Positions 14,933-28,100 of a stretch of DNA of 64,000 nt are shown here, piece after piece. A program made the position numbers and the translations under genes. The notes beneath the pieces were generated by a model. It searched no databases. It saw nothing but the letters and a program-made list of their open reading frames with translations, and was not told the DNA's origin. Numbering within the stretch: the first letter of the stretch is position 1; every line of letters begins with the position of its first letter. Location: assembly GCA_034509425.1 (NCBI GenBank), contig JAVTVJ010001219.1:248001-312000 (forward strand). Direction: 5' to 3'. This stretch comes from Eopsaltria australis. Its lineage: Eukaryota > Chordata > Aves > Passeriformes > Petroicidae.

Positions 14933-17128
14933 TCATGCTCCTGGCCCCCCCAAATTCCTGTGCACAACAGCCTGGGAGATCCCAGACACAAGCACCTGGG
15001 CACATCTCACTGTGAGTAGCCAGTGATAGACAGGATGGAGGCTCCCCCAACCCTCTGCCAGACACTCTTCCAGCTCCCGCACACATCAGCTCATGGGCAG
15101 TGCAAGAACTGGCCTGACTGGAGCCATTTACACCCAGAACTGCTGCTGTGGCTGGGAGAACCATCACAGCTGTGGTCAGTACTGGTGGCTCCACACAGGG
15201 ACCTCGTGTGAGGTGACAAACTACTCTGCCTTCCCCAGACATCCAACCCTCCCTGGCTCTGCTTTGCTACCACCCAGGTAACCAGGATTTTAGACAACCT
15301 CAGAGTTCGACACATATGCTGGGTTTATTTTGAATTACAAATTCTTCAGGGCAGAAACTGTGCTCTGGGTTTCACCCCAGCACGCTCACCAGCCCCCAAA
15401 TAATCCGATCAGCAGCTGGAACACGCCAAGCCAAGCTCTTGGAGGCCTGGGCAAGCAGGACCTGTGTGCCTGGCAACTGGCACCGGGCTGGCCCCATCCC
15501 AGCCTGTCTGACAAAGGAGCCTTTGCCATGGAACCAAGAGAGCCAATGCTGGCACTGGCAGCAGGAGAGGCTGCCAGTCACCACTCAGCAAACAGAGCTG
15601 AAACCCCACGGCAAAGCAGGCGGCTTTCTGCCCCAAGGGAAAAGGATACATTTCTGCAAGGAAAACTATGCCTTTGCATCCCTCAGTTTCAAAAGGGGTT
15701 TACAGCTGAGCCTGGGAACCGGCCAGGACAATGCCACAAAATGCCTGGCACAGCATCTGAATGAGGCATGAGAAAATCAGCCATAGTGGGATCACATCCC
15801 TCCCCAACCTTGTGACCAAAATCTCTTTTCCATCCCCAGATTCCTACTTCAAAGAGCCTCACCCATTCCTTACACCTTCAACACATCACCAGCCCCCTGT
15901 CCCTGCAGAGATCCTGGGAATGACACAGGCTGACATGTCAGGGTTTAATCCCTGAAAATTCACACTGCTCTGAGGGAAATTACAGGTGACCAAGAAACCT
16001 CTCCTGAAGGCAGGGATGTTCCATGTTTTCCCCCTCAGCCCTATCCCTCTCCAAACCCTGTGCCCAGGCAGGAGGATGGGAAAGAGCCATTCATTCTGGG
16101 AGCCTGGGGAAGGTTCAAAAGGAAATAACCCTGTGGGAGAGACACACACACCAATGTTGATGCATTGAGCCGCAAGCAGAGTGGATCATGCTGGGACCAC
16201 TCCAGGATCACTGGGATCACCCTGGGAAGGCCAGAATATCACACACCTGGCCTTTAATCAGGGCACTCATACTGAGCCTTAACAAAGGCCAGGCATCTGT
16301 CCCTGCCCCAGTGATCCCACCCTCACCCTGTGTCAACAGAAAAGGGAGGAAAAGGGTAAAACAGGAGTCCGGCTGCATCATAATTAGCTGCAAGTGAAGG
16401 ATTAAGAAATGAGCCTGAATGGCTGACTCACATTCCAAAGGCTGCAGAGCTCCTTGTCTCATGCCTGGCAGGTCACCCCTGTCACACAAACCCTGGGGAA
16501 CCACCCCAGTTTCACAAATCAAACTGCCCAATGGTTTGGGCAAAAGAGAGTTTTCACCCATCCCCAGACCAGACCCTGCTGTAGCCATGGATCTTTGCAG
16601 GTTCCAAGCATTTTGGCTCACAAGCTGAGGCCGAGTGCTCTGGAGCTGTTAATAAAAACAGAAAGCTGGCACTTGTAAGGTGAGAAAAGTGAGGACCAAG
16701 GGCTGCATCCAGGAGGATCTGACATTCCTCAGCTGGGATCCTTGAGGTCAGGCACACGTCCCAGTGGAGCAGCATGTCTATAGGAAGGTGAGCACATCTG
16801 TGCAACACTGAAGTTGGAGAAAAAAAGAAAAAGGTGCTCCAAAGGGTCCCTTTTAGGGACCAGGGGCACTTTTTAGGAAGGCAAGAACTGAGCATGGAGG
16901 GGTAAACAGCTCCTGTCCCTATTCCTCATGCCCTGCTGCTCCTGCCCATCCCAGCTGGGCCAAGCACACCCACAGTCCCACAGAGGGGCAGCTGGCCAGG
17001 AGCTCATCCAAGGAGACACAGAGTTTGTGTCATGAAGGCAGATACAAGGCATGGAGGAATTTGCTGGCTCCTCTCCACTTGAGGAGGGAAAGCATATCCC
17101 TTGGGACACAGAAATGCATCACTCTTGG

Positions 17129-17190
17129 AATCACAGAATCATTAAGGCTGGAAAAGACCCCAAGATGCACGAGTTCAACCCTTGTTGCAA
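17129..17190 (-). mobile_element. CR1 LINE 3'-end fragment
   Basis: Reverse-oriented CR1 tail: GGAATCACAGAATCATTAAG followed by GCTGGAAAAGACCCC, about 60 bp. Confidence 0.8.
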
Positions 17191-18072
17191 ACCATCCTTC
17201 TCGTCTGACCAAAGGCTCATCCTCTCTCCAGCAGCATGTCCACAGTACAGAAGAAGGAGAGCTCAGGGAGAAAAAAGCCTGTTTACTTGGACACAAAGCT
17301 TCTTTGCCCACAGCAAAACATGATATGCTGCTTTGTGACTCCGGATCTCCAAGAGGAAAGGCCGTTTGGGCCGTGCCAGTATCTAACCCACATCACCACA
17401 CAGACAACAACACCTAAGGAGCAGCAGCTGGCCAAGGATACCAACACCCGCTCCCAGATGGACACCAGGATCTGCCCATGCCCAGTCTGTGACATTGCAT
17501 TGAAATCTAAACCAAGCAGAGTGGCACTGCTCCTGCCTGAATGCTGCCCTGCCCACACACTACCCTGCCAGGGGACGGCAGAAGCCGCAAACTGAGCACA
17601 GTCACTGCACCCAGAGCTCCTTCCCACGGCCTCCAACGTCCTCCCTGACCTGGGACGGCTCCGGGCCCCAGCAGCTCCCGGCCCAGCGTGATGCCGAGTG
17701 GTGACTCAGAGGGCAGAGCCACTGTCCCCACCCAAAATCTCAGCACAATTCATTCCATTACTCAGGAGAGCCATCCAGAAATAGCCCATTACTAATCCAG
17801 AGCTGGTGTGCAGAGGTGAGCAGGGCAAGGAGGCTGGAAGAGCTGTGAGCCTCAGGCGTCGGCTGGGTGCCCCCATTCGTGCCCTGGACCCAGCAGCTGG
17901 CACAGCACCAACAGCAGATGCCAGCAGCTCTCTGTTCCAGGAGAGATGAGTTTCTTTGCCAGGGGATGCTCTGTTGCTCTGGATGAGGATGAGGATTCTG
18001 ATGCACAGGTGTTTGCACTGTTGCCAGATTATGAGCAGATAAACATGAAAGACAATTTCATGAAGACAAACA

Positions 18073-18664
18073 GGGCAATCCCAAGTACAAATGCAGAAGA
18101 ATAAAATGAACTGGATGAGAGCAGCCCTGAGGACTTGGGGGTGCTGGTGGATGAGAAGCTCAACACGACACAGCAGTGTTCACTGGCAGCCCAGAACTCC
18201 CCATGTGCTGGGCTGATCCCACAGCGTGGGCACCAAGGGAGGGGGGAATTCTGCCCCTCTTCCCTGCTCAGGTGAGACCCCACCTGCAGAGCTGCCCCAG
18301 CCCTGGGGCTCCCACCACAGGGAGAACACAGAGCTGCTGGAGCGAGGCTGTGGAGCAGGAGCCCCTCTGCTCTGGAGCCAGCCTGGAAGAGCTGGGGGTG
18401 TTCAGTCTGGAGAAGAAAAGGCTCTGGGGAGACCTCAGAGCCCCTTCCAGAAGAAATTATTCCCTGAGAGGATGGTGAGACCCAGGCACAAGCTGCCCAG
18501 AGAAGCTGTGGCTGGCCCATCTTTGGAAGTGTCCAAGGCCAGGCTGGACAGGGCTCGGAGCATCCTGGGATAGTGGAAGAAGAGGTTCCTGCCCAGGACA
18601 GTGGGTGGAACAAGATGAGCTTTAAGGTCCCTTCCAACCCAGACTATTTTGGGATTCTGTGATA
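18073..18664 (+). mobile_element. CR1 LINE 3' fragment, longest in the window
   Basis: About 590 bp running from the end of the CR1 reverse-transcriptase region (GCAATCCCAAGTACAAATGC) through the 3'UTR to its terminus (TTGGGATTCTGTGATA). Characteristic phrases include GTGAGACCCCACCTGCAGAG and CTCTGGGGAGACCTCAGAGC. No intact coding frame was seen. Confidence 0.92.
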
Positions 18665-19784
18665 ATCTGAGGACAGCTTTACTACAGCTGCCATCAGGTC
18701 AAATGATTAAACGCACACAGTCATCCACAACAGACACAGAAATTGAGATTTTAAACTCTGCCAAGTGCCAAGCTCCCCAAATTACAGCCAAGGCTGCCCA
18801 GCCCACGCTGGCAATCCAAACTGGCAGCTCTCGGGTGTGAGCAGCACTCGCAGGGCCCCTCTGGAGATGCCTCCTGCTCATCCATGGAGATAACAAAAGG
18901 GAGCAGTAACTGTGTGCCAGCATTTCCCACTGCCAAACCCCACAGGCTCCCGTGCCCATCCCTGCACCTGCTGCTGCAGGCAGGCTGAGCCCACACGAGG
19001 ATGGGGCTGTGGGTTTAATCTGTGCCACCACAGCCAGCACCAGCCAAATCCTGAGCAGGCATCTCCTTCAGCTCACGAAAAAGCTGCAACATGACCCCAA
19101 ATTGCTCTGTCCTACTTTAAAAGCAACTCTTCTAAAGCCATCATCATAAAATCAGCCAGGCTCCAGGGCCCTTGAGTTGCTGGTCACTCCCAGATTTGTG
19201 CCTCAAAATGTGAAGTTCCTGCTGAGCAGGATATGGGGAATTCCTCTGGCAGCAGGATGTGTCCATCATCTAGTGTCTGCTACAGGGACTCAGGAATAGC
19301 AGAGAAAGATGTTAATGCTTTGAAGAACTTCAACAAGGTACAGAAATCTTTCAATGACCCTCCTTGGTCACACTCCACTTCCTAGAGGTAACAGAGGGGT
19401 TTTGTTCTAAAGCAGAAATTCCCAAGCACTGCTGATGGCCCCACCCTGGTCAGACCGGTCACACCAGGGATCACAGCCCTGGCCAGAGGCACAGCTCTGA
19501 AGTCTGGGCAGGACTAGGGGAGCAAGAGTTGTGCTGGGAGCAGCCCCTTGGCAGAGACAACCCCCCCCACAGGGATACTCCCAGTACTGTGGGGTCGTTC
19601 CACTACAGAAATAGTTTCAGCAGTTTGGACTCACTGGTACAATGATAAAGTAAACTTCCAAATTAAAACCCCACAGGAATGCCCACTGTGGGGTATTTCA
19701 TTTGCTGAGACACCTAAGCCATGGCCAAGGTAGTACAGGACAAGCGTCTTGACCACTGTTGCAAGAACTAGAAGGACTCTTACT

Positions 19785-19830
19785 ACAGAATCATAGAATA
19801 TTAAGGTTGAAAGGCAGAAAAAAATTCCAA
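19785..19830 (-). mobile_element. Short CR1 3'-end remnant
   Basis: CAGAATCATAGAATATTAAG followed by GTTGAAAGG, the reverse of a CR1 terminus, about 45 bp. Confidence 0.65.
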
Positions 19831-20488
19831 AAAGGGCTGGAAGCAAACAGCAATGCCAAGGGGAACTGCAATGGGCAGGGCAGAGCTCGGGCTCTGGGGC
19901 AGATGGCAGCCCGGGACCATCCAAGTGGCACTGGCTTTGGCAAAGCAGCATCTGTAATTTCATGCTTATCCAGCCCCAGAGCTGGCCGAGCTGGGCAGTT
20001 TGTGCAGCAGACCAATCCTCAGCCCTCGGCCAGGCCAACAGCCATCACTGACACCCAGGGCTGACCCACAGCCACCAGCACCACCACTGCCCACTGCTCT
20101 GAGCCTCCTGGCTCGCCAGCCATCCCGCCTGCCTCCACTGCCAGAACTACCCGGCACCAAGGTAAATGTCTGTATTTACCACTGAGAGAGCTGCCTGAAA
20201 CCTTCCTCAGACCTCTAGACCTGCTGTATCAAAACAGCAAGTGATCATCAAAATAGGAGCTCAACCCAGTGCTCAAGTTTAGACCTTACCCATTCTTTTG
20301 GAGATATTCTTTGGGCACAACCAGGCAGGCTGGGCTTAAAACACAGTCCAGTGGCAAAGGGCAACTGTCCAGACCCAGACCCGGAGCAGAGTGTCCAGGC
20401 TGGCTCGTTCTCATTGCTAAATCCCACAAAAAACATCCACAAGCAAAACAGAGAAAGGAACTTGGAACAGAAGAATTTGAAAACCTAA

Positions 20489-20521
20489 ACAAAGCTCAAA
20501 CCACAAGTGTTTGAGCTTTGT
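20489..20521. repeat. Perfect 13-bp inverted repeat with a 7-base loop
   Basis: ACAAAGCTCAAAC (20489-20501) is the exact reverse complement of GTTTGAGCTTTGT (20509-20521), separated by CACAAGT. It lies inside the RHOC leader intron. The flanks beyond the stem do not continue the pairing. Confidence 0.8.
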
Positions 20522-21719
20522 GGGAAAAGCTGCCTGCCCTTACCTCCTTTTCCAAAGGACATCATGCCATGTTCTTATTTTACCTCCTGCAGTAGTGACA
20601 GCCTTCCCAGCCTCACGGTAGCGCAAGTGTCTTGCTGAAAGCTCCAAATACCATGCCACAATCTCAGCAGATGCCTGTACTTGTGCAACGCCTGCCTGCC
20701 CCAGCGCCGATCAATATTTGCTAATACAATTCCTTACTTTTCATGTCAATACGCCTCTCCAGTGCAAACGGCAAGTTGGGAGGTGAGCCTGGTTAAACGC
20801 ACCCGATAACCTGTTGGAAGACAGTGACTTGGCTTATTTTCCACTTATATGTTTCCCCGGAGAAGCTGTAGCTGTCAGGAACCTGGATTCAAGTGAAAGT
20901 CCACAAAATCTCATGCAGTCTCTACCTGAGCTGAGGAGAAGGAGCTGGACACAAACTGAAACTGTTTGGACACCAAAAGCACTTGGCAAAACAGAAACAA
21001 AATGCAACTGGTCTCCATGACACACAGCCAGCCAAACCGCTGCCTCCAGTCTCCAGTTTCCCGACTGGAGCACTTTCCCAGGGATGGCAGCTTGGGGGGG
21101 CTCAGCCAGCCCCTGCTCCCAGCCTGCCCCATGCAGATGCAACCCAGGGATCACCCTCCCGTTCTCAGGGGGCCGCTGAGAGGCTGGGGCTGGGTTTAGG
21201 GGGGTTGGCGGCCACCGGGAGCCTTGGCTGCCAGATTGCTAGTGCTGGAAAAGGCCACGCAGTCATGCTTTTGGAATGCTCCCCTGCTCCTAAGACATTA
21301 CACAATTATTTCCCCTCCCCGCAAGCCCCCCTAATATAAATGTTTAAGAATGAGCTCAGCAGTAAGCAAAGGGAACTTCTTTCCTTTTTCTGAAGAAAAC
21401 ACAGAGCAGCCATTGCATGAGCAAGGCTGTGCATAGGGACACTGTTGGAGTGGGGGCTGTGGGGAGGGATGTGGGATGGGGCAGCAGCCCCCAGGCTCTC
21501 ATCCCAGGTCAGACACTGCCTGGGAGACAACTGCAAGGTGGGTCCCACAGCCCAAGGCCACCCTCAAGGAATGACAACCTGCAGTAACTGAGGTGCAGCT
21601 GACCCATCCCTCACCACACCCAGGGACCCCCACCCCAGGCACACCCACCCCACCCTGTCCCGTTGCACCCCACCCAGCCCGGCTGGGCCACCCACCCTAT
21701 GCCCCATTCCCCCAGCAGT

Positions 21720-21960
21720 ACCCGGACCCCACCCCTGCACTGACCCCACACCCCAGTAACCCCAGACCCCACCCCTGAGCCCACACCGCACCAGAACCAG
21801 TAACCCCACATCCCACTAGGAACCCCAGATCTCAATCCCTCCAAACCCCAGGAGTAAACCCTGATCCCAGTTCCCCCAAGCTCCACCAGTAACCACACAG
21901 CCGTGTTTCTCCAGACTCCACCAGTAACTCAGACCCCATCACAACCAGTAATCCAGATTC
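21720..21960. repeat. Degenerate C-rich minisatellite
   Basis: The motif CCAGTAAC recurs at about 21755, 21798, 21853, 21888, 21923 and 21947, the central copies exactly 35 bases apart and separated by C-rich spacers such as CCCCAGA. The plus strand is strongly C-rich, so a leftward transcript from RHOC would be G-rich here. Confidence 0.65.
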
Positions 21961-22079
21961 AGTTCCCCCAGATCCCAGCTCTGGCCCCACTCCTCACAAG
22001 CACCCCCGACCCCACCAGTTTCCCCACTCCCCAGCTGCCCCCCTCCAGCACGGATCCCAGCCCCCCGCGCCCCCAGCAG

Positions 22080-22650
22080 TGCCCCCCGCTCCGCTCGGCT
22101 CCCCCGGACCCCCGCACCTCTCTCCGCCGCTGCCCGGTCCTGCTCCCGATCCCACTCCCGATCCCGATCCTGCTCCCGCTCCCGTCTCCAGCTCCGTCCC
22201 CGGCCTCGCCGCGCGGCTCCGGGCACCGCCCCGTCCGGGGCCGCCCGCCGAGGGCGGAGCGGGAGCTCGGGGCTGTGCCGAGCCCTGCGGGGCCGTGCCG
22301 AGCCATGCGGAGCCGTGCGGAGCCGTGCCGAGCCGTGCCGAGCCAAGCGGAGCCGTGCCGAGCCGTGCCGAGCCAAGCGGGTCTGTGCCGAGCCGAACGG
22401 GGCTGTGCCAGGCCTGGCCGTACCAAGCCGAGCCGAGCCGAGCCGAACGGGGCTGTGCCGGGCTCGGCCGTGCCAAACCGAGCCGAGCCGAGCCGAGCCG
22501 AGCCGAGCCGAGCCGAGCCCCTTCCGGCACTGCCCCCGCCCGGCTCCGGGACCCGCCGGACCCGCCGGTGTTTCCCCGCGGAGCCCCGGGGCCCCCCGAG
22601 GGGGTTCCACGGCTCAGGTTCCCGAGGCCAAATGGGGAGGGGGCGACCCT
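22080..22650 (-). promoter_or_regulatory. RHOC: CpG island, probable RHOC promoter and first untranslated exon
   Basis: Very GC- and CpG-rich block upstream of RHOC on its strand and about 1.1 kb below the PPM1J 3' end. Since the RHOC coding exon starts with an acceptor and no closer CpG island exists, this is the best candidate for its promoter. The exon-1 boundaries and donor were not identified. About half of the island is a pentamer-type repeat. Confidence 0.6.
22265..22518. repeat. Pentanucleotide AGCCG tandem repeat, partly degenerate
   Basis: A 250-bp array of AGCCG and its variants (AGCCGTGCCG, AGCCAAGCGG), ending in a perfect run of seven AGCCG units at 22481-22515. Both strands stay open in several frames because of the repeat, and these frames encode only low-complexity Arg/Ala/Gly/Pro/Ser strings. 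Confidence 0.85.
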
Positions 22651-23740
22651 GGAGCGGCTGAGGTGTTGCCTTCAAACGCCCCTGTGCTGGGCAGGAGCAG
22701 CAGCAAAGACCACTTCCCACTGTGACAGACACAGAGGATGGACATGCCTTGTCCCCAGGGTCCCCTCCACAGGGGCACGGGCAGAGAGGGGCTGTGACGT
22801 GTTGTGCCCCGCATTAAGGTGACCCCAGTGCCACTGGTGGGGGCTTCGGCTCCCCGTGCCCACCGCGGCCTGTCGGGAGGGAGGACCAGCGGCTGCTCCT
22901 CCCATGACATCCAGCTGCAGGGCAGAGTTCCTGTCCCTCAGCCAGGGAAAGGCAGCCCCAGGAGCCTGGCTCAGACCCAGGCTCATAAACCGCTGCTATT
23001 TTAAGGGCTTGCAGACAATTTTTTTTAATTTATCAAGCCCCAGGCCACGAGTTGGTTCCAAAGGAAATATTTCCTTAGTAAAAAAGGGAACCACAGAGGA
23101 AGCTTTAAATGCAGCAGCCTGTGCCTCCTTGCCTTATCCAACAGCCGGACAGTAACCTGGAAAAGCAGAGCCGGTTCTCAGCCACCAGCACGAAAAGGAA
23201 TGTGCCAGGGGAACAGGGCGGTGCAAACAAGTGTGGAGAGAGCACCAGGAGTATCAGGGGTACCAGATGGCCATCAGAGGGACGTGGAACAGCAGGGATG
23301 CTTCCAGCTGGCAGCCCATTCTCGAGGCAGAGGTAGCTGCTGCTTGAGTGCCTGAACTCTCAGAGAGGGATGGTCACATCCCTGGGAGCCACAGCCTGCC
23401 CCACTCCCCCCCCCACAGACAGGAAAACCAACAGCCTTTTCTCCCTTCCATTCCGTGTATAATGTTCCTGTTCCCAGCCATTGCTGCTGCCTCCCAGCCA
23501 GACCCAGGGATCCAGAACCCCCAGGCAGCACACCAGTGGTTCCCACTGCCCACAGGTGCTGGATGGACACTCCATGGGCTCTGACCAGTGCCAAGGGCAG
23601 AGGGACAGCAGCTCACATGGCTCTGTGCAGGCCTGTTTACATGCCTACATAAATTAATCAGAGGTAATTGGCTTTTCGGTAAGTCTTCTTTGCAGGAGCT
23701 CTGCAAAGAAAGACTTTGAAGTAGGACTGCGAGTGGCAAA
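22651..23740. other. Spacer between the RHOC CpG island and the PPM1J 3' end
   Basis: About 1.1 kb. No gene, CR1 fragment or RNA was recognised. Confidence 0.6.
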
Positions 23741-25162
23741 ATCTTTATTTAAACACACAGTGCTACACAAGGACAGGCTCCCAGCCCCAGCACCACTCTC
23801 TGCTCCCTTCAGCACGGATGCCAACAGGTTCAAATCTCGTTCATAACTTTCACCTTCCATTATGTGCACCTGGTTTATTTACATCTCACTGGTTACAGGA
23901 GACAGCATTCACCAGAGGTGACAGTTGACAAGAGCTGGCTGCACCCATTGACAGGACACAAACTACTGGTGCCAGAGCCTTTCCCAAACAAGGGACCATG
24001 GCCCTGCTCTCCCCATCCCCACACTGCCAGGATGAGACAATCCCTCACAGTTTAGGAAGATGCAACACTCTGCAGAGGTCTCGGAAATGGATACTCCACA
24101 TCAGAGATGTGTATGATGCAAAAATCTTGTGCAGAGATCAACCGCTCCAGCTTCCCTCTGCACCAGTTTTGAGATCATTAAGGAAAACATGGGAGCTGTC
24201 TTTCCCTGCCCTGGTCACACCAAGCTGCTTTTACTGTGGGTTCCCAGCCCTGGGCTAAGCAGATCCAGTGCAGTTAAGCTGTTAAGCTCGCCTGAATGGG
24301 GCTGCTCTGTGTGAGGCTGCTAACTCAGAACCACTCCAAAATATAGACATACATTCATAGACTCCCCACACCAAGAAAGGATTTAGACATTTTCCAGCTC
24401 AGCTCTCTAGTTAATAAATAATTGGCTCCAGAAACACCGCAGTGATCCAAGGCATGAGAGGATGGGGGTAGAACCTGTGGCTTATCCCTCCTCAGGGCTC
24501 TGGGTACACAGCAGGGCTTGGTCAGTGCTCCAATCTCCCAGACTGGAGACTGACACAAGGTACATGACAGAATGAAGGTGTGAGGGGATGAAAATTGGGA
24601 GCACAAGGCTGGGACGGCCATTGTGGGGCCACAGCAGGACTTGTGCCAGGCTGAGCATTGCCCAGCTGCTCGTGGGGCTTTATTCCCAGTCACATCCCGT
24701 CTGAGCCCCAGCTCCAACAGCAGCTTCAGTGCCACTGGCCAAAGCGTCACAGGGCAGGACCCAGGGGGTGACTGCAGCAGGTATGAGTGCCCCAGCAGCC
24801 CCACAGGTGTCACACAGGGCTGGAGTCAGCACAGCCATGGCAAGGGCGAAGGACATGCTGAGGAGCCAAGGAACCTTCAGGCTTTTCACAGCATTGAGAA
24901 AGTAGCAGCATTAAAACATCCCTCAACTCCAGTCTTCGCTCTCTATCCAAGGCCTCTCCATCTCCACCTGGGACTGGGATGCAAGCAGGTGGAGGGGGAT
25001 GCTCTGGGCAAGAGCACAGGCTGAGGCTTCAGGTTTCTTACTCTTCTTGCAGTTGGCTCAAAAAACAAGTACTTAGAGGAGGGGTGGCCCTGAGGCAGCA
25101 TCAGTGTCCCACTCATCTCCATCTAGGCAAGGTGGGCCCCACTGCCCCAGGCTCATTCAGCA
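23735..25162 (-). other. PPM1J: PPM1J 3' untranslated region
   Basis: Extends from the PPM1J stop to a minus-strand AATAAA (plus TTTATT at 23744-23749), about 1.4 kb. A second hexamer (24679-24684) could give a shorter UTR of about 0.5 kb. The ends are inferred. Confidence 0.65.
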
Positions 25163-28100
25163 TCATGTGTAGTTGCCAGGGCCACCCAGAGGGATCACAA
25201 AAACAGAGATGTCGTCACCAGAGCCCAGCTTGTCATTGGCCAGACGCCAGCCCCGCTCCTTCAGCACCCCTCGTGACCGCACCACCAGCTCTTGGGCCAC
25301 CATGGTGTACCTGGAGGCACAACAGAGCACAGCTCAGCAGTGACCCCAGACCCCCTGTTGCAGCATCCTGGCAAGGAGGGAGAAGCTAGAGCAGCTAGAG
25401 GTGCACGAAAAGGTTCCTTGGAGAGACCCAGGCTCAGATACAAACGTCCAGGGGAGCAATGCACGCTCTGGAGCCCAGAGAGATGCATGGCCACAACACT
25501 GCTCCAAGGAGCCAGGCCAAGGGGAGGCGGTGGAGTGCAGGACATGCCTGTCTCCCTGCCCACTTGCAGCTCACCTGCACGGGTCGTTTGGCTCGTAGCT
25601 TGTCAGCACCTCCATTACCACACCAGCCACCTCCTTGTCATTGGTGACATCCCAGAGCCCATCAGTGCCCAACACCAGAACATCGTCAGGGCAGTGCTCA
25701 TACTGCGTGAGGTCATAAACCCTGACCTGGGAGGCAACAGGGCAAGATGCAAGGGTGAGAGGCAGAGAGGCAGAGGAGGCTCCTGCTGCACTGGGCATAT
25801 CATGGATCTGGTCCCACCGAGTGGCTCTGGCCATTGCAGGAACCCCTGGGTGCAAAGCCACTGGCAGCCAGGCTTACCTCTGGAAAGCAGGACAGGAAAG
25901 GCTTGATGTGGATGTTGGAGCTGAACACCTTGAGGTCGTGGTCTCCCAGGCCTCTCGTGACCCCAATTGTGGCCATCATCCGAGCCTGGAGAATGGTGAA
26001 ATCAAAAGAGAACTTTAAGCAGCTTTATCTCCAGCTCCATTTCCAGCTGAGAATTGGTGGCCTTGGAGTGATGACAGCACTACCAAAAATGGGCTGAAAT
26101 CCCTCAAAACAGTAAGAGCAGGCAGGAAACAACCCCTGCCAAGCTTCTGCCACAGCACTTCACCTTTTTGCCTTCCCCAAAGATAAGTGGAAACTTCAGG
26201 TCATCCTCTTCTATCTTTTTGTAAGCCCTGGTTAAAATAAGCCAGAGACAAGATGTCAGAAGGTGAAGGCTTCCAGCACCTCTGCTGACCACTTGGGACC
26301 TAGGTACCCAGTGTAGCAGAGCCCCCTGCCCCGTGGGATGGGGTGCTGGACATGGGCAGCCACCACAGCAGGACCCCAGTGCCACCGGCGGGTTGGGGGT
26401 TACCAGCCATTCATGTTCTGGTCCCTGTAGAGCATCTTCTTCCCCAGCTCCTTGGGCTGGATCCTGCGGGGGAACTCCAGGTGGGTGAACTCCTTCCCCA
26501 GCAGCTCGGGCCTTAGCAATGCCTGCAGGAAGAAGTGTCGGCTCAGCCACAGGGCTGGGAGAGCGGGATCTGCGGATCCAGCCCTGCCCAGATCAGGATC
26601 CACCATCCACCAGGACGTCAGCTACAACATTCTGTGGTGGGATAACATTGGCAGCTCTGGAGCCACTTGAATAGGTGCTGGTAAAGCAGCTTCAAACCAC
26701 CCACCTGTGCTAAGTTAGAGGGGAAACTGGAGCTGAGGACAGCCACGCCAGCACTCAGCAAGAAGGTGAAGCTTTTGTATAGAGAGTTTTGGGAAATAAA
26801 GATCTCCAAAGGGGACCAAACAACCAAACCCCAGCAAATTCCAGGAGAAGGTGGAATTTACCCAGAAGGAGTCTTAGCTGCAAACCTCCCAGCATCCCAG
26901 GTTCAGTGCAGGAAAAGTGATGGGTCTTTTCAGAAACAGTGTCCCAGCTGTGACCGTGACAAAGGACGAGCAGCAGCACAGAGCCCTACCCAGGGCAGCC
27001 CCAAGCCCTCATGGAGCATAGTGTGGAGGGGATGGGGAATGGGGAGTGTTGGAAAATGCTGAAGGGGAAAGAAAAGCAGGAAGAGAAGAAGAGATCCCTT
27101 GGGAAGATGGGGTGGCAGGCAGTTGGTGCAGGGGCATGGAGACCCCCAGCCCACTCTGGGGGAGCCCTGACCACAGCCTCAGCATCGTGTGGCAGAGCAG
27201 AGTGTACCTGTCCCCAGCCTGCGCCCTGCCCCTCGCAGCCAGCTGAAGAGGATCCTGATCACAGCAGTTTTCTCCTCTCAGTCATTCAAAAATAGATTCA
27301 AGAAAAAACACCTCAGTGTTTTTCCAAGTACGTTGCAAGCCAGGAAATTTCATCCAGCAAGACCTTCTCCAACACAAACTCCTCCTCCCCTGTGCTACCC
27401 TCAGAGAGGTCTTTATAACCTTAAATAGGCTCCCTGGGTGGCACTGAGGGGTTCATCCAGGAAAGGGACAGGGAGCTTTCAGGGCAAAAGACAGAAACCC
27501 GCTGGCACACGTCAGCTCCAACTCTCCAGGGAGCAGCCAGGGAAGAAACTGGGACTCAGCAGGAGCACTGCAGCTCTTCTGACAGTGAAAGGGAGCACAG
27601 TGGATGGAGGGAGCAGAGCTGTGCCCCTCCAGGTCACAGCAGCCCAGACAGGGGATGGTCCCTGTTCCCTGGACAGCAACAGGACAAGATGGACCAAACT
27701 GGCTCCATGCAAATGTACCAATCCAGCCCCATGCCAAAAGCCTGGGCTCTCCATGTCCTGGCTGTGCCAGGCTCGCAGTCACAGACCCTCACATTGGGCC
27801 CACAGCAAACCAGGGCCCTGCCAGCCACAAGATGCCCCATGCCAGCTCCCAGCATCCCAGTGCCTCTTCCCATCCCAGGGAGCAGTCTGGGATGGACAAG
27901 TGCCAACAGCAGGTCCCAGCCATGGGGCTGCCCTTGGCTCCAGAGTCCCACCATGGCAGCAGCCCAGCAGGCAGCACAGGGGACTGGGAAGAGGCCAGGA
28001 GGTGTTTCAGCAGGAATGAGGTTAGAAGAAAGGTCTTTCTTACTAAAAACTGCAGCCTCTGCCTCTCTGTCTCTGGAGTAAACTCCCTGGACATTGGAAT

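Noticed and set aside
21903..22822. Several open frames of 130-257 codons on both strands of the CpG island near 22 kb
   Set aside because: They are produced by the stop-poor AGCCG repeat, are open on both strands and encode only low-complexity strings.
23731..23845. tRNA-like B-box string (GGTTCAAATCT) downstream of an A-box-like string
   Set aside because: No cloverleaf, acceptor stem or correct spacing could be built.
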